Numbered from the stretch's first letter, positions 1-9,711 are shown. The stretch: DNA of 64,000 bases from Nostoc sp. CENA543 (GCF_002896875.1 NZ_CP023278.1:6206501-6270500); one strand, 5' to 3'. The notes: generated from the sequence alone by a model not told the origin. A program made the numbers and translations.

Positions 1-270
1 TAATTACTACTGATATCTTCATAAATTGGCGTAGTAAAGGGTTCATAAATAATTATTAGGAAAATCTGAAGTTTTTCACATTAGATTTTTTTGTCTTCAA
101 TGTAAAAATTTCATGAAGACATTAAGTAAAAAGTGACTTTTCTCAGTAGAGATACTACGATAAGGCTGTGTATGTTAAGTACCATTGTTGCATAAACTAC
201 GGCTAAAATTCAGTATTTTCCCTAAATCATCAGTTTCTTTGTGCAACAAAGTTCCCTTGGGGTGTGAGTA

Positions 271-1494
271 ATGCGAAAACCAGTTTTAACGATTTTCTAC
301 CAGTACAATCCCTGGTGTAGTTCTATAGGCGGAATTCAGACACTCATTAATACATTTATCAAATATGCGCCTAGGGAGTTTGAAGTCAGACTTGTAGGGA
401 CAGCAAGCGATCGCTCCCAGACTTTAGGTGAATGGCGACAAGCAGAATTTGCAGGCAGAGAAATTAGTTTTTTACCCCTGTTTTATATAGAAAATGACGA
501 TTTTAGAGGTTTAATTCCCACTACTGTTAAATATACAGCTGCCTTGGTTGGGCGTAATTACGCTTCAGATTTTATGCACTTTTATAGAATAGAACCAACC
601 ATAGTAACTCGTCATTGGCAGGGGGAAAAGACACTTTTTATTCAAAATGACATTCAAGCCCAAATAGCAGCCAAAGACGACAAAAACGCCATCTTGTGGC
701 GCAAATTTCCCTCCGCCTATTTCGCCCTAGAAAAGATGCTGGTAAATCAATTCCAGCAAATCTACTCTTGCAACACCGAGTCCATGAAACTCTACCAACA
801 GCGATATCCCGACTTGCAAGAGCGAGTAGCTTTTCTCAAAAACACCTTTGATGAGGATATTTTCTATCCCCTAACCCCCGACAAAAAAGCCCAAAGTAGA
901 CGGGAAATAGCAACGCGCTTAGGGCTAGATGTAGACACTCGCTTTATTATGTTTGCCGGTCGTTTACATCCCCAAAAAGATCCCATCCTTCTGATTCGCT
1001 CCCTAGCAACTTTAGACGACCCCAACATTCATTTATTAATAGCGGGTAATGGTGAATTAGCCGAGTCAGTGCGCGCAGAGATTACCCAACTCGGACTAGA
1101 AAAACGAGTCACAATGCTAGGTGCAGTCCCCCAAAAAGCCTTAGCCGACTTGCATCGTGTGTGTCACGCCTTGGTGCTGACGAGTGCTTTTGAAGGCTTA
1201 CCCTTTGTAGTCTTAGAAGCCTTAGCTTGCGGTACACCCATAGTTACCACCAAAGCAGGTGAGACACCGCAATTACTCTCACCTGAAAGCGGTGTTGTCT
1301 GCCAAGAAAGGACACCAGACTGCATCGCCCAAGCTTTACGCCAAGTAGTCATGAATCCAGAAAATTATCCCATCTCAGCCTGTATCAAAACCGCCCAACC
1401 CTACGCAGCCAGAACAGTAATTAGTGGAGTGTATAAAAAAATGTGGCAGCGTTGGGAAAAAAAGTCGTTGGTCACAATCAATACAGGGGCATAG
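271..1494 (+). CDS. GT4-family glycosyltransferase (EPS cluster)
   Basis: A 407-residue GT-B fold glycosyltransferase that probably transfers a nucleotide-sugar residue onto a growing surface polysaccharide at the cytoplasmic face of the membrane. The N-terminal half has the acceptor-side GGIQTLI glycine motif near residue 20. The C-terminal half has the GT4 donor domain: FAGRLHPQKDP near residue 230, LLIAGNGEL near 260, and the E-x7-E motif EGLPFVVLE near 310, followed by GTPIV. It is the first gene of a plus-strand polysaccharide run that continues to about 10.8 kb. The ATG at 271 follows a GGGGTGTGAG stretch. Sugar specificity cannot be read from the sequence. A G/C-rich repeat begins at the stop codon. 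Confidence 0.85.
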   Translation: MRKPVLTIFYQYNPWCSSIGGIQTLINTFIKYAPREFEVRLVGTASDRSQTLGEWRQAEFAGREISFLPLFYIENDDFRGLIPTTVKYTAALVGRNYASDFMHFYRIEPTIVTRHWQGEKTLFIQNDIQAQIAAKDDKNAILWRKFPSAYFALEKMLVNQFQQIYSCNTESMKLYQQRYPDLQERVAFLKNTFDEDIFYPLTPDKKAQSRREIATRLGLDVDTRFIMFAGRLHPQKDPILLIRSLATLDDPNIHLLIAGNGELAESVRAEITQLGLEKRVTMLGAVPQKALADLHRVCHALVLTSAFEGLPFVVLEALACGTPIVTTKAGETPQLLSPESGVVCQERTPDCIAQALRQVVMNPENYPISACIKTAQPYAARTVISGVYKKMWQRWEKKSLVTINTGA

Positions 1495-1568
1495 AAGAGG
1501 AATTGGAGCAGGGTGCAGGGTGCAGGGGAGAGAAGAATTTCCCCATTTCCCCCTGCTCCCTGCCCCCT
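1486..1568. repeat. G/C-rich extragenic repeat, copy 1
   Basis: About 80 bp starting at the stop codon of the first glycosyltransferase. It contains repeated GCAGGGTGCAGG and then a C-rich arm (CCCCCTGCTCCCTGCCCC), so it can fold on itself. An almost identical copy lies in inverted orientation at 10779-10860, there starting at the stop of the HdrB-like gene. Immediately after copy 1 come four CCCAATC-type tandem units (about 1579-1615). Confidence 0.85.
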
Positions 1569-1635
1569 TGCCTCCTTCCTCCCAATCCCCAATCCCCAAT
1601 CCCCAATCCCCATTCCCTATTAATCGAGATTGACA

Positions 1636-2835
1636 ATGAGAGTTGCTGTAATTGGTGCTAAAGGTATACCACCAAAACAGGGTGGTATTGAACATTATTG
1701 TGCGGAAATTTATCCCCGCATGGTTTCCCAAGGTCATACTGTAGATTTATTTGCTCGGACATCATATACAGAAAATACTGGCTGGCAAAGTAATTATTAT
1801 CGCGGAGTGCAGGTGATATCCGTACCAGGGTTAGATTATACTGGCGTGGATGCTTTTGTCACCTCCGCAATGGGAGCGATCGCAGCTACTCGTCAGCAAT
1901 ATGATATTATTCACTTCCACGCTCTCGGCCCTGCTTTATTTACCTGCATACCCAGACTGGCTAATTCTGCCAAAATCGTCGTTACTTGTCATGGTTTAGA
2001 CTGGCAAAGAGCGAAATGGGGTAGCCTGTCTACCAAGGTAATTCAACTAGGGGAGCAAACAGCAGTGCGTTTTGCCCACAGTATGATTGTTGTCTCAAAA
2101 GCCCTGCAAACATACTTTTGGCAAACATATCAAAGAAATACCGTTTATATTCCCACCGCGCCTGCTGATTACGGCGAATCAGACCCCAATTTCGTCTATG
2201 GTCGTCATTTAGGACTAGAAACTGGTCGTTATATTCTATTTTTAGGCCGACTTGTCCCAGAAAAACGTCCTGACTTGTTAGTAGATGCTTTTTGTCGCCT
2301 GCAACCCCAAGGCTGGAAACTAGTTTTAGCTGGGGGTGTCAGCGATACCAAAGGCTTCACTTCCCAACTACTAGAAAAAATTGCTCATCAAAAAAATATC
2401 GTCTTTGCTGGGGAATTAAGAGGTTCTCGCCTGTGGGAAATTGTCAGAGGCGCAGGCTTATTTGTTTTACCTTCCGATTTGGAGGGATTACCTTTATCCA
2501 TGCTAGAAGCAATGCGAGAAGGTATCCCCGTTTTGGGAAGTGATATTGCACCACATCAACAACTATTAGCAGAAGAACGCGGAATACTATTTAAAGCTGG
2601 TAACTTAGACTCTTGTGTTTCCGCCCTTGATTGGGCTTTGCACAATCCCGAAAAACTGCCAACAATGGTCAAAAAAGCTCAAAAATACGTCAGTCTTAAC
2701 TACAGCTGGGATCGCATTACCTCAGAAACCTTAAGACTATATACACAAGTTCTCCATCCCTGTGAAATCACCGACAAATTACAGACGGAAACTACAGAAG
2801 GGGATTTGGCAAAGTTAGGGGCAAAAAATCGGTAA
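1636..2835 (+). CDS. GT4-family glycosyltransferase, rhamnosyltransferase-like
   Basis: A 399-residue glycosyltransferase, read from the ATG at 1636; an in-frame TTG two codons earlier is less likely. The N-terminus MRVAVIGAKGIPPKQGGIEH has the P-x-x-x-GGIE signature seen in GT4 enzymes with a DUF1972-type N-terminal domain, often annotated as rhamnosyltransferases. The donor domain follows: FLGRLVPEKRPDLL near residue 195, and E-x7-E as EGLPLSMLE near 285. It lies about 140 bp behind the first glycosyltransferase and 360 bp before the chain-length/kinase gene. Expected role: one sugar transfer in exopolysaccharide assembly. Donor and acceptor are unknown. Confidence 0.83.
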   Translation: MRVAVIGAKGIPPKQGGIEHYCAEIYPRMVSQGHTVDLFARTSYTENTGWQSNYYRGVQVISVPGLDYTGVDAFVTSAMGAIAATRQQYDIIHFHALGPALFTCIPRLANSAKIVVTCHGLDWQRAKWGSLSTKVIQLGEQTAVRFAHSMIVVSKALQTYFWQTYQRNTVYIPTAPADYGESDPNFVYGRHLGLETGRYILFLGRLVPEKRPDLLVDAFCRLQPQGWKLVLAGGVSDTKGFTSQLLEKIAHQKNIVFAGELRGSRLWEIVRGAGLFVLPSDLEGLPLSMLEAMREGIPVLGSDIAPHQQLLAEERGILFKAGNLDSCVSALDWALHNPEKLPTMVKKAQKYVSLNYSWDRITSETLRLYTQVLHPCEITDKLQTETTEGDLAKLGAKNR

Positions 2836-2890
2836 TTTCTACAGATGCTCGAAAAGATTGCCTTCCCGTAGCCACTAATCGTTATCACGC

Positions 2891-2970
2891 CAATTTTGAA
2901 TTTTGGATTAAAAGTCCAGATTCTTAGACTATTCCAGACTCATACCACCTATCCCTATTTGGTATCAGAT
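2891..2970. repeat. dispersed repeat, copy 1 (pairs with 63011-63113)
   Basis: This holds an ATTTTGGATT unit, then AAAAGTCCAGATTCTTAGAC, ATTCCAGA, ACCTATCCC and GGTATCAGA. The same blocks in the same order recur at 63011-63113, where the first unit is expanded. It is a non-coding MITE-like or decayed repeat in the 355-bp gap between the glycosyltransferase and the kinase gene. Confidence 0.75.
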
Positions 2971-3077
2971 ATGATAACGAGTAGTTAATATTCTTTAATA
3001 ATTTACGTAATTGTGCAACTTATGAGCGCAACCTTTCTTCAAATCTCTAGGGAAGTGATGAGTGATGAGTAACGAGT

Positions 3078-3160
3078 AATGACTAATGACTAATGACTAA
3101 TGACTAATGAGTTAGGTTTTTTAATTGCGAATTGCGAATTGCGAATTGCGAATTGGTATT
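3078..3160. repeat. two short tandem heptamer arrays
   Basis: First about 4.5 units of TAATGAC (3078-3110), then four units of AATTGCG (3123-3150) ending in AATTGGTATT. Both are the short tandemly repeated repetitive (STRR) type known from heterocystous cyanobacteria. The AATTGCG array plus GAATTGGTAT matches one end of the MITE-like elements at 5339, 22869 and 23049. Confidence 0.9.
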
Positions 3161-3194
3161 ACTTTAGCTTTGAAAAAAAATTAAGGTATACGTG

Positions 3195-5339
3195 ATGGGA
3201 AGAGGTATTTCAACCTTATTTGCAGTATTGCGCCGCAGGGGTTTACCTGCTGTGTCTACATTAGCTGCTGTTATTGGTGCATCAGTGGCCTATCTGGCTA
3301 TAACGCCACGTTTTTACGCGACATCAGCCAAAATGATGGTTGATGCCAAAGGGGTGAGTGTTTCGGAGTTGGGACGGGATTTAACACAACCTTCTGTAGT
3401 GGGACGTAGTAGCAATCCCTTGGCTGATCAAGCAGAGTTAGTCAAATCACAGGCGGTTTTGGATCAAGCTATCAAGACACTAGCTTCTAAACATCCACAG
3501 ATACAGCTAACACCTACAGATATTAGCAGTGCATTGAAAGTGAGTATTCTACCTGCTACTAATATTTTGCAACTGAACTATTTTCACCAAGATCCGCAAT
3601 TTGCTGCTGATGTGTTAAACGCTGTTTCTCAAGCAATGGTGGAAGAAAATATTCAAGCTATTAGTTCCGAAGCAACCAAAGTTAGAAAATTCCTCGAAAA
3701 AGAAGTCCCAGTGGCGCGGAATCGTCTCCAACAAGCCGAAGTCGCGGAATCTAGGTATAGACAAAAAAGTGGTGTAGTGGCAGATACTGACCAAACTAAA
3801 AGCTTAGTCCAAAGTTTAACCAATTTAGAAGACCAAGAACGGACATTAATCGCACAATTACAAGAAGCGCGATCGCGTGAAGCTTCTTTGAGACAATTAA
3901 CTGCAACTAAAAATATTAATAACGCTTATACATCAGTACGTAGCGGTCAAGATGAACAACTCAGAAGCTTAAGAGCTAAGTTAACCGAAATCGAAACGCA
4001 ACTGATTGAAGCCCGCTTACAATTTACAGATAATCACCCCAAGGTTGTCTCTCTTTTAGGACAAAGAGAACAAATCCGCGCTTTATATGCACAGCAAGTA
4101 GGTCGCGTCTCAGCCAACAATCAAACTATCCCTACTGAAGATGTCGCCTCAGACCAAATCAGTCAAAATCTCACTACTCAGCTGATTAATAATGAAGTTG
4201 AGCGTGTCGCCGTCGAGAACAAACTGCAAACCGTCCAATCTTTGCGAAAAAACCTACAAGCGCAGTTAGCGGTTTTACCTTTGAGACAGCAACCACTCAC
4301 CATGCTGACTCGCCAACGAGAAGAAGCCGCCGAATCATTAAAATTGCTGCAAAGCAAACTAGAGGAAGCCAGGATTGCAGAAGCGCAAAAAGTCAGTAAC
4401 TTGAGAATTATTGAACTGGCTCTAGTTCCCACTGATTACGCCTATCCTAAAAGATCAGTGGTGTTGGCGATCGCGATTTTCTTCGGTAGCATTCTCGCCA
4501 CAGGTGTAGTTTTACTCCTAGAGTTAATGGATAATAGACTCTACGAAGTTGCAGAAGCCGAAGAATTGCTCAAGTTACCCCTGTTGGGAATTTTACCTCG
4601 TCTTCCCGCCACCAAACTTACCCTAGAACCAGCCGAAAAGTTTTTAGATGATGTCGGTTTAGTCGAACCTTACCGAATGCTGCTGAAAAATCTAGAGTTT
4701 CGCAGCCATGAAAAATTACAAGTCGTCGTCGTTACCAGTACCATCTCTGGAGAAGGTAAATCAGTCGTGGTTTCCCACCTAGCGGCTGTTGCAGCTATGC
4801 TCTTTCGTCGCACTCTAATTATAGATGCAGACTTACGGAGGCCTGTGCAGCACACATTATTTAACCTCCCCCCCAAACCCGGAATTAGCGATGTCATCAA
4901 TGGTAATAGAACACTACTCAATGCTGTACAGCCAACAGACATTGAGAATCTCTCTGTCCTGACCTGTGGTGAACTACATGGTAGACCCTCACAATTACTA
5001 GAGTCGGAAGCCATGAAATCCCTAATCGCCGAAGCCGCACACCACTATGATTTGGTCATTATCGATACTCCTCCCATTGGTGTTTGCGCTGATGCCTCTA
5101 CCCTGAGTCAATACAGTGATGGAGTAATTATGACCACACGTCCCAGCGTCACCATGAAAGAATCATTACAAAGAGCCGTATCAGAACTCCAGCAAAACCG
5201 CATCCCCATACTAGGGGTAATAGTTAATGGTATGACCACCGATGCCGAAAAATATTATCGCCATCCCATTGAAGAGAAGCAATCTTTTTTACCCAGGATA
5301 AGTTTACCAGGTAGTAATAGAAATGGCGATCGCAACTAA
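3195..5339 (+). CDS. Wzz/GumC-type polysaccharide co-polymerase fused to BY-kinase
   Basis: A 714-residue inner-membrane protein controlling chain length and export of exopolysaccharide. A Wzz domain sits around a first membrane helix (about residues 18-40). A long periplasmic coiled-coil segment follows (about 170-400), then a second membrane helix (about 425-445). The cytoplasmic bacterial tyrosine-kinase domain has Walker A SGEGKSVV near 520, Walker A' IIDADLRRP near 550 and Walker B LVIIDTPP near 625. The C-terminus carries only a short tyrosine pair (KYYRHP) instead of a long tyrosine tail, so autophosphorylation may be limited. An in-frame GTG sits directly before the ATG at 3195; AAGG lies 8 nt upstream of that ATG. 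Neighbouring Wzy-like and glycosyltransferase genes support the role. Confidence 0.88.
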   Translation: MGRGISTLFAVLRRRGLPAVSTLAAVIGASVAYLAITPRFYATSAKMMVDAKGVSVSELGRDLTQPSVVGRSSNPLADQAELVKSQAVLDQAIKTLASKHPQIQLTPTDISSALKVSILPATNILQLNYFHQDPQFAADVLNAVSQAMVEENIQAISSEATKVRKFLEKEVPVARNRLQQAEVAESRYRQKSGVVADTDQTKSLVQSLTNLEDQERTLIAQLQEARSREASLRQLTATKNINNAYTSVRSGQDEQLRSLRAKLTEIETQLIEARLQFTDNHPKVVSLLGQREQIRALYAQQVGRVSANNQTIPTEDVASDQISQNLTTQLINNEVERVAVENKLQTVQSLRKNLQAQLAVLPLRQQPLTMLTRQREEAAESLKLLQSKLEEARIAEAQKVSNLRIIELALVPTDYAYPKRSVVLAIAIFFGSILATGVVLLLELMDNRLYEVAEAEELLKLPLLGILPRLPATKLTLEPAEKFLDDVGLVEPYRMLLKNLEFRSHEKLQVVVVTSTISGEGKSVVVSHLAAVAAMLFRRTLIIDADLRRPVQHTLFNLPPKPGISDVINGNRTLLNAVQPTDIENLSVLTCGELHGRPSQLLESEAMKSLIAEAAHHYDLVIIDTPPIGVCADASTLSQYSDGVIMTTRPSVTMKESLQRAVSELQQNRIPILGVIVNGMTTDAEKYYRHPIEEKQSFLPRISLPGSNRNGDRN

Positions 5340-5442
5340 TACCAATTCGCAATTCGCAATTCGCAATTCGCAATGTAAGAAAGTTAGATACTATCTTGGT
5401 TTCAAGCTTTGCATCTCTCGCTTAATTTTGGAGAATTGGTAT
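5339..5442. repeat. MITE-like element with ATACCAATTC/GAATTGGTAT ends
   Basis: About 104 bp bounded by ATACCAATTC and its reverse complement GAATTGGTAT, with four AATTCGC heptamers next to the left end. The element starts at the stop codon of the kinase gene. The same design recurs at 22869-22971 and, inverted, at 23049-23158. Confidence 0.82.
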
Positions 5443-5509
5443 AAATTCTGCCCCCTTTAAAAGCCCATTCCCTGTATTGTGTTCCCTTTTTCATCTCGGT
5501 TAAATAACC

Positions 5510-6976
5510 ATGTTGACGAATAAACGCTCAAGTCGTTATTCCTCACTAGGATTCTTAGTTGGGGTATTCGGTATTGGTATTGGCCTATTAACAGGGTTTT
5601 TAGTTGGTGTTAGTCCCCTGTTAATTGGCTTACCTATATTTGCTGTAGCAGTTCTAGTCTGGTTTTTTGCTCAGTTTGAGCAAGCAGTCATTGGTTTATT
5701 AGTTCTACGTAGTGCTTTAGATACCTTCTCCGCACAACAATTACCTGCGGCTTTTGCTGTCGGTTTAGATGGCTTGGCTTTACTTTACGTCATCGTATCT
5801 TTATTAACAGGTCAAGCCGTCAAAGTAGATAAATTTTGGTGGTTTTTTGCGGGATGGGTAGCCCTACAAGCCATGTGGGTAGTATTATTACCCCTGGGAG
5901 GTTTAGGTTTAGACAGTACATACCTATTTGAAGGTGTACGTGAGTGGACACGATTATTTTCGTGGTTAATGGTTTATCTCCTCGTTATGCAGCTACAAGG
6001 GAAGGTAAAACCACAAACATTAATTACTACCTTATTTCTCAGTCTGGTCATTCCCCTGACGGTAGCATCCATGCAGATGTTTTTACCTGCTTCCCTGTTA
6101 CCTTCCTTTCTGGTACAAAGTAGTGTAGATGCTGGTAGTTTAGAACCAGCCTCCCGCATCCGAGGAACATTAGGTCATCCTTCTTCCTTCGCGACCTTTC
6201 TACTGTTATTTATCGGTTTTACCTGTTGGAAAATCCGCGACACACGTAACCGTGCGCCGTGGTTGTTTTTATTAGCTATCTTGACGGTATTTTTCGTCAG
6301 CACTAAGGCCTTGACAATGACAGCAATGTTATTTGTGTTTGTCTTTGTCATGATTGCCCCCAAATTAAATTTACTCAATTTAATGGGGGGAATTTTACTT
6401 TTAGGATTAGTAATTCTTCTTTTTACCAGTACAGATTTTGGTCGAGAACGTCTTGGTTCACTGTCCGATACACCACTGCTAAATCCCCATATGGATATGT
6501 GGCGAGCGATTTTATTATCGTGGACAGATGGCAATAGTTTTAACTGGAGAATTGCCCAATGGCATTTTATTTGGGAAGCTTGGAAAAATGCCCCCTTATT
6601 TGGTTATGGTCTTAGCACTGCTTCCTATGTCACAGTTTTACAAAATGAAGCTCACAATGATTATCTGCGTGCTTTAGTCGAGGGCGGAATAGTAGGATTT
6701 ATGACATTTTTGTCCTTAATAGCTGCTCAAGTTTATCGCCTTGTACACATTATGTTTACATCCCCAAAAAATAGCTCACAGCAGAATTTTTGTTTTATTC
6801 TCATCGCCTTATTATCAGCTATCCTGCTGGGAATGTTTACAGACAATATTTGGAAACACACGACCCTTTTCTTTTATTGGTGGCTATCTTTATCAGTCGT
6901 CGGTTGGGATTGGAATCAAACTCCCCCCTCAGATACTAAAAACTATCAGACTCCTGTGCGATTTCTGCGAAGCTAG
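5510..6976 (+). CDS. O-antigen ligase/polymerase (Wzy-like) membrane protein
   Basis: A 488-residue polytopic membrane protein with roughly ten or more hydrophobic segments. It belongs by topology to the O-antigen ligase/polymerase group. The larger external loop (about residues 320-380) carries SFNWRIAQWHFIWEAWKNAP and then FGYGLSTAS and AHNDYLRALVEGG. The last block (H-N-x-Y-L-x-x-x-x-E-x-G) is the signature seen in Wzy_C proteins. It probably polymerises lipid-linked repeat units in the periplasm, with the adjacent Wzz/kinase setting chain length. It starts at ATG 5510, 170 bp after the kinase gene, with a MITE-like repeat between them. Ligase and polymerase cannot be told apart from sequence; the context favours polymerase. 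Confidence 0.82.
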   Translation: MLTNKRSSRYSSLGFLVGVFGIGIGLLTGFLVGVSPLLIGLPIFAVAVLVWFFAQFEQAVIGLLVLRSALDTFSAQQLPAAFAVGLDGLALLYVIVSLLTGQAVKVDKFWWFFAGWVALQAMWVVLLPLGGLGLDSTYLFEGVREWTRLFSWLMVYLLVMQLQGKVKPQTLITTLFLSLVIPLTVASMQMFLPASLLPSFLVQSSVDAGSLEPASRIRGTLGHPSSFATFLLLFIGFTCWKIRDTRNRAPWLFLLAILTVFFVSTKALTMTAMLFVFVFVMIAPKLNLLNLMGGILLLGLVILLFTSTDFGRERLGSLSDTPLLNPHMDMWRAILLSWTDGNSFNWRIAQWHFIWEAWKNAPLFGYGLSTASYVTVLQNEAHNDYLRALVEGGIVGFMTFLSLIAAQVYRLVHIMFTSPKNSSQQNFCFILIALLSAILLGMFTDNIWKHTTLFFYWWLSLSVVGWDWNQTPPSDTKNYQTPVRFLRS

Positions 6977-7092
6977 GTAAAAGTTTATGCCTTCTTACCC
7001 CTTCTTCGTCCCCTGACTACAAAAATAATGTTAGGAATCTAATTTGATTCCTACAGTGCAATGCAAATCTATTCCCTAAATTCGGCAGAGAT

Positions 7093-8199
7093 ATGAATAT
7101 TAAAAAGATTTTAGTTACAGGCGACAAATTTATGATCAGTCGCATGAAATTTTTATTCCAAGCAATGTCTGATGATTACGATAGCATTGAATCTTTGTCA
7201 GTCAATAGTATTTATAGTTGGAGATTATTAAAAGATATTGCTAACTTTATTCAGATAAAACTGCCATTTTTAAACATCAAAAGAACAGGATATTTCCGTA
7301 AGAATGCCAAAACCTTTATCAATAGCTCACGCCAACTAGAACAGAAAATTATTAAGGGTGGTTATCATCCTGATTTAATTTTTCATCTCTATGGGATGTT
7401 TAGTCCCTGTTGGGATAAGTTTGATATTCCTTATGTGACATATTTAGACTATACAATGACTCTCGCCAGAAAAAATTGGATTCAATGGGCCCCTTTCCCC
7501 ACAGAAAAAGAATTTCAAGCTTGGCTGGACTGTGAGCATCAAACCTATACAAAAGCTCTCCACATTTTTACTAAAAGCCATAAAGTCAAATATTCTTTAG
7601 AACAAGATTATGGCATTAATTCTGATAAAATTACAGTTTTACATTCTGGTGGTAACTTCTTTGAGCCATATCAAGGTGAAAAGAAATTTGGTAGCAAACA
7701 AATCCTATTCAATGGATACGATTTTTTCCGCAAAGGCGGAGATTTACTAATAGAGGCATTTAAACAAGTAAAACAAGTGATTCCTGAAGCTAAGTTAGTG
7801 ATAGTAGGTGATATTTTATCGATTAATGAAAATGGTGTAGATAACCCTGGATATATTTCGTCGCCTACTGAAATGCAAAGAATTTTCCTCAACACAGATT
7901 TAGTAGTTTCACCTGCACGTTGTGAACCTCTAGGTCTATTTTTAGTTGAGGCGATGAATTATGGGATTCCTTGTATTGTCTCTAATCAAGATGGAATGCC
8001 TGAAATTATTGAACATGAAATCAATGGTTTGGTAATTTCTCAACCCACACCAGAAGTTTTAGCAAAGCAAATGATTAATTTATTGTCTGATAGTCAGACT
8101 TTAGAATTTATGTCAGAAAATGCTAGAAAAAAAGTGAAAGAGGAATTAAATTGGCCAGCCATTGCTCAAAAAATAAAACAAACACTGACTAATATTTAA
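7093..8199 (+). CDS. GT4-family glycosyltransferase
   Basis: A 368-residue glycosyltransferase. The N-terminal domain is divergent, with the motif YVTYLDYTMTLARKNW near residue 115. The C-terminal GT4 donor domain is clear: FFRKGGDLLIEAF near 210, AKLVIVGD near 235, and E-x7-E as EPLGLFLVE near 275, then GIPCIVSNQDGMPEII. It sits 116 bp after the Wzy-like gene on the same strand. The coding sequence is more A/T-rich than the first two glycosyltransferases, which suggests that polysaccharide gene content here has been exchanged. Sugar and acceptor are not predictable. Confidence 0.82.
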   Translation: MNIKKILVTGDKFMISRMKFLFQAMSDDYDSIESLSVNSIYSWRLLKDIANFIQIKLPFLNIKRTGYFRKNAKTFINSSRQLEQKIIKGGYHPDLIFHLYGMFSPCWDKFDIPYVTYLDYTMTLARKNWIQWAPFPTEKEFQAWLDCEHQTYTKALHIFTKSHKVKYSLEQDYGINSDKITVLHSGGNFFEPYQGEKKFGSKQILFNGYDFFRKGGDLLIEAFKQVKQVIPEAKLVIVGDILSINENGVDNPGYISSPTEMQRIFLNTDLVVSPARCEPLGLFLVEAMNYGIPCIVSNQDGMPEIIEHEINGLVISQPTPEVLAKQMINLLSDSQTLEFMSENARKKVKEELNWPAIAQKIKQTLTNI

Positions 8200-8211
8200 T
8201 GGCGGACAGTA

Positions 8212-8350
8212 AGTAGAACGACTTGAAAAAACCAAACTATGTAAAGTAATGTAAAAAAAACTGAATTTAGTTCGTAGTAAGGACTTTAGTCCTTAAGAGA
8301 GGACTAAAGTCCTCACTACAAACCTTTAATTATTTACACCGTTCTGACTT
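8212..8350. repeat. MITE-like element, AGTAGAAC/TTTAGTCC family, copy A
   Basis: It begins with AGTAGAAC and ends near GTTCTGACTT. The centre holds the self-complementary blocks AGGACTTTAGTCCT and AGGACTAAAGTCCT, with GTTCGTAGTAAGGAC on one side and CTTTAATTATTTAC on the other. Related copies lie at 32676-32835 and, inverted, at 47878-48036. Confidence 0.82.
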
Positions 8351-8437
8351 GAAAAAGGGGTGTAGGGGTATAGAGGTGTAAGGGAAAGACTTTTTCATGT
8401 TTTCTTGTGTACGCAGTTCATGACGGCTACTTATTAT

Positions 8438-8590
8438 GTAGTGGCGTATCTAGACTAAAATAGTTCAAATATTTAGGCGTAGGTTGGGTTGAGGCTTTGC
8501 GAAACCCAACGCTATAAACAATGTTGTGTTTCTTAACGTCAACCCAACCTACAATTTTTTCGCACTATTTTAGCCTTGACATACCACTAC
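8438..8590. repeat. MITE-like element with about 30-bp terminal inverted repeats
   Basis: The outer ends are GTAGTGG...CTAAAATAGT (from 8438) and the matching ACTATTTTAG...CCACTAC (to 8590), with a few mismatches. An inner perfect 14-bp inverted repeat is GTAGGTTGGGTTGA at 8479-8492 and TCAACCCAACCTAC at 8539-8552. No coding potential. An ATG inside it (8521) is in frame with the next gene but belongs to the repeat. Confidence 0.82.
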
Positions 8591-8655
8591 GCGGTTACTC
8601 AAGAATCAAATTGATTCCTATAACTAAAAAATTCATAATTTTGAGAGTAATATTT

Positions 8656-9630
8656 ATGCCAAAAGTTTCTGTAATTATTCCTGCTTATAATGCGATGACA
8701 TTTTTGCCAACTACTTTACAAAGTGTTTTACAACAGACCTTTAATGATTATGAGGTCATCATTATTAATGATGGTAGTTCTGATGGGATTATAGATTGGT
8801 TTACTCAAGTTACCGATATCAGAGTCAAATTAATCTCCCAAGAAAATCAGGGGCCTGCGGCTGCGCGCAATCATGGTATCAATCAAGCGCAAGGAGAATA
8901 TATAGCTTTTCTTGATGCTGATGATATTTGGGCTGAAAATAAGCTAGAAAAACAAGTGAATATTTTGGATGAAAATCCCACAATAGGCTTAGTTTATAGT
9001 TGGGTGGGTTCAATTGACTCTCAAGGTAATATTGGCAATAAAGTTCGCAAGAATAATGCTGAAGGTCGTGTTTGGGAAATCATTCTAGAACATAACATTA
9101 TTGAGTGTGGTAGTAATCCGATGGTGCGCCGCATTTGTTTTGAAAAAGTCGGTGTTTTTGATCATCGTTTAGCTTATGCCCAAGATTGGGAAATGTGGGT
9201 GAGGGTTGCTTCTCGTTATCAGTTTCAAGTCATCAATGAAACATTAGTATATTATCGTTCCCATCCCAATAATCGCTCTAAAAATTGGAGAATTATGGAG
9301 CAGAATTATAATTTGATTTTTGATAAAAGTTTTGCTCACGCTCCAGAATATTTATCTGTTGAAGATTTAAAAAGTTTAGAAAATCGCATTTATGGTTTTG
9401 CGAATTTGCGTATTGCATGGAAAGCTTTGCAAAGTGGAGATTATCAACAAGCTAAGGATTTTCGCCAAAAGGCTGTGCAGCGATATCCTCAATTAAGTTC
9501 TTTACGTAATTATTTAGTTTTGGGTGCAGCGATAATTTTAGTAAGAGTTTTTGGGATTCAAGGCTATAACAAAATCAGAAATATGATTTACAATCTCATA
9601 GGAAAACGTGTATCAAGTATTGCCGGATAA
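8656..9630 (+). CDS. GT2-family glycosyltransferase
   Basis: A 324-residue GT-A fold family 2 glycosyltransferase. Seen: VSVIIPAYNA at the N-terminus, INDGSSDG near residue 35, ARNHGINQAQGEYIAFLDAD near 80 with the DAD metal/nucleotide motif, and the acceptor-side QDWEMWVRV near 178. A weakly hydrophobic segment near residue 300 may sit at the membrane. I chose the ATG at 8656 because the family begins right at the VSVIIPAYN strand. The longer frame back to 8521 would add 45 residues encoded partly by a MITE-like repeat. It lies within the polysaccharide cluster, with lpxD about 80 bp downstream. Confidence 0.85.
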   Translation: MPKVSVIIPAYNAMTFLPTTLQSVLQQTFNDYEVIIINDGSSDGIIDWFTQVTDIRVKLISQENQGPAAARNHGINQAQGEYIAFLDADDIWAENKLEKQVNILDENPTIGLVYSWVGSIDSQGNIGNKVRKNNAEGRVWEIILEHNIIECGSNPMVRRICFEKVGVFDHRLAYAQDWEMWVRVASRYQFQVINETLVYYRSHPNNRSKNWRIMEQNYNLIFDKSFAHAPEYLSVEDLKSLENRIYGFANLRIAWKALQSGDYQQAKDFRQKAVQRYPQLSSLRNYLVLGAAIILVRVFGIQGYNKIRNMIYNLIGKRVSSIAG

Positions 9631-9711
9631 TTAAATCAAATCCGCAGGAGTTGATTTAGTAGGTATAATCTGATTTTTGTAGAGAATACTACTAAATCTA
9701 AATACGCGAAA

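Noticed and set aside
3078-3160. Tandem heptamers resembling a CRISPR-like array
   Set aside because: The units are 7 bp and directly adjacent, without unique spacers. They are STRR sequences.
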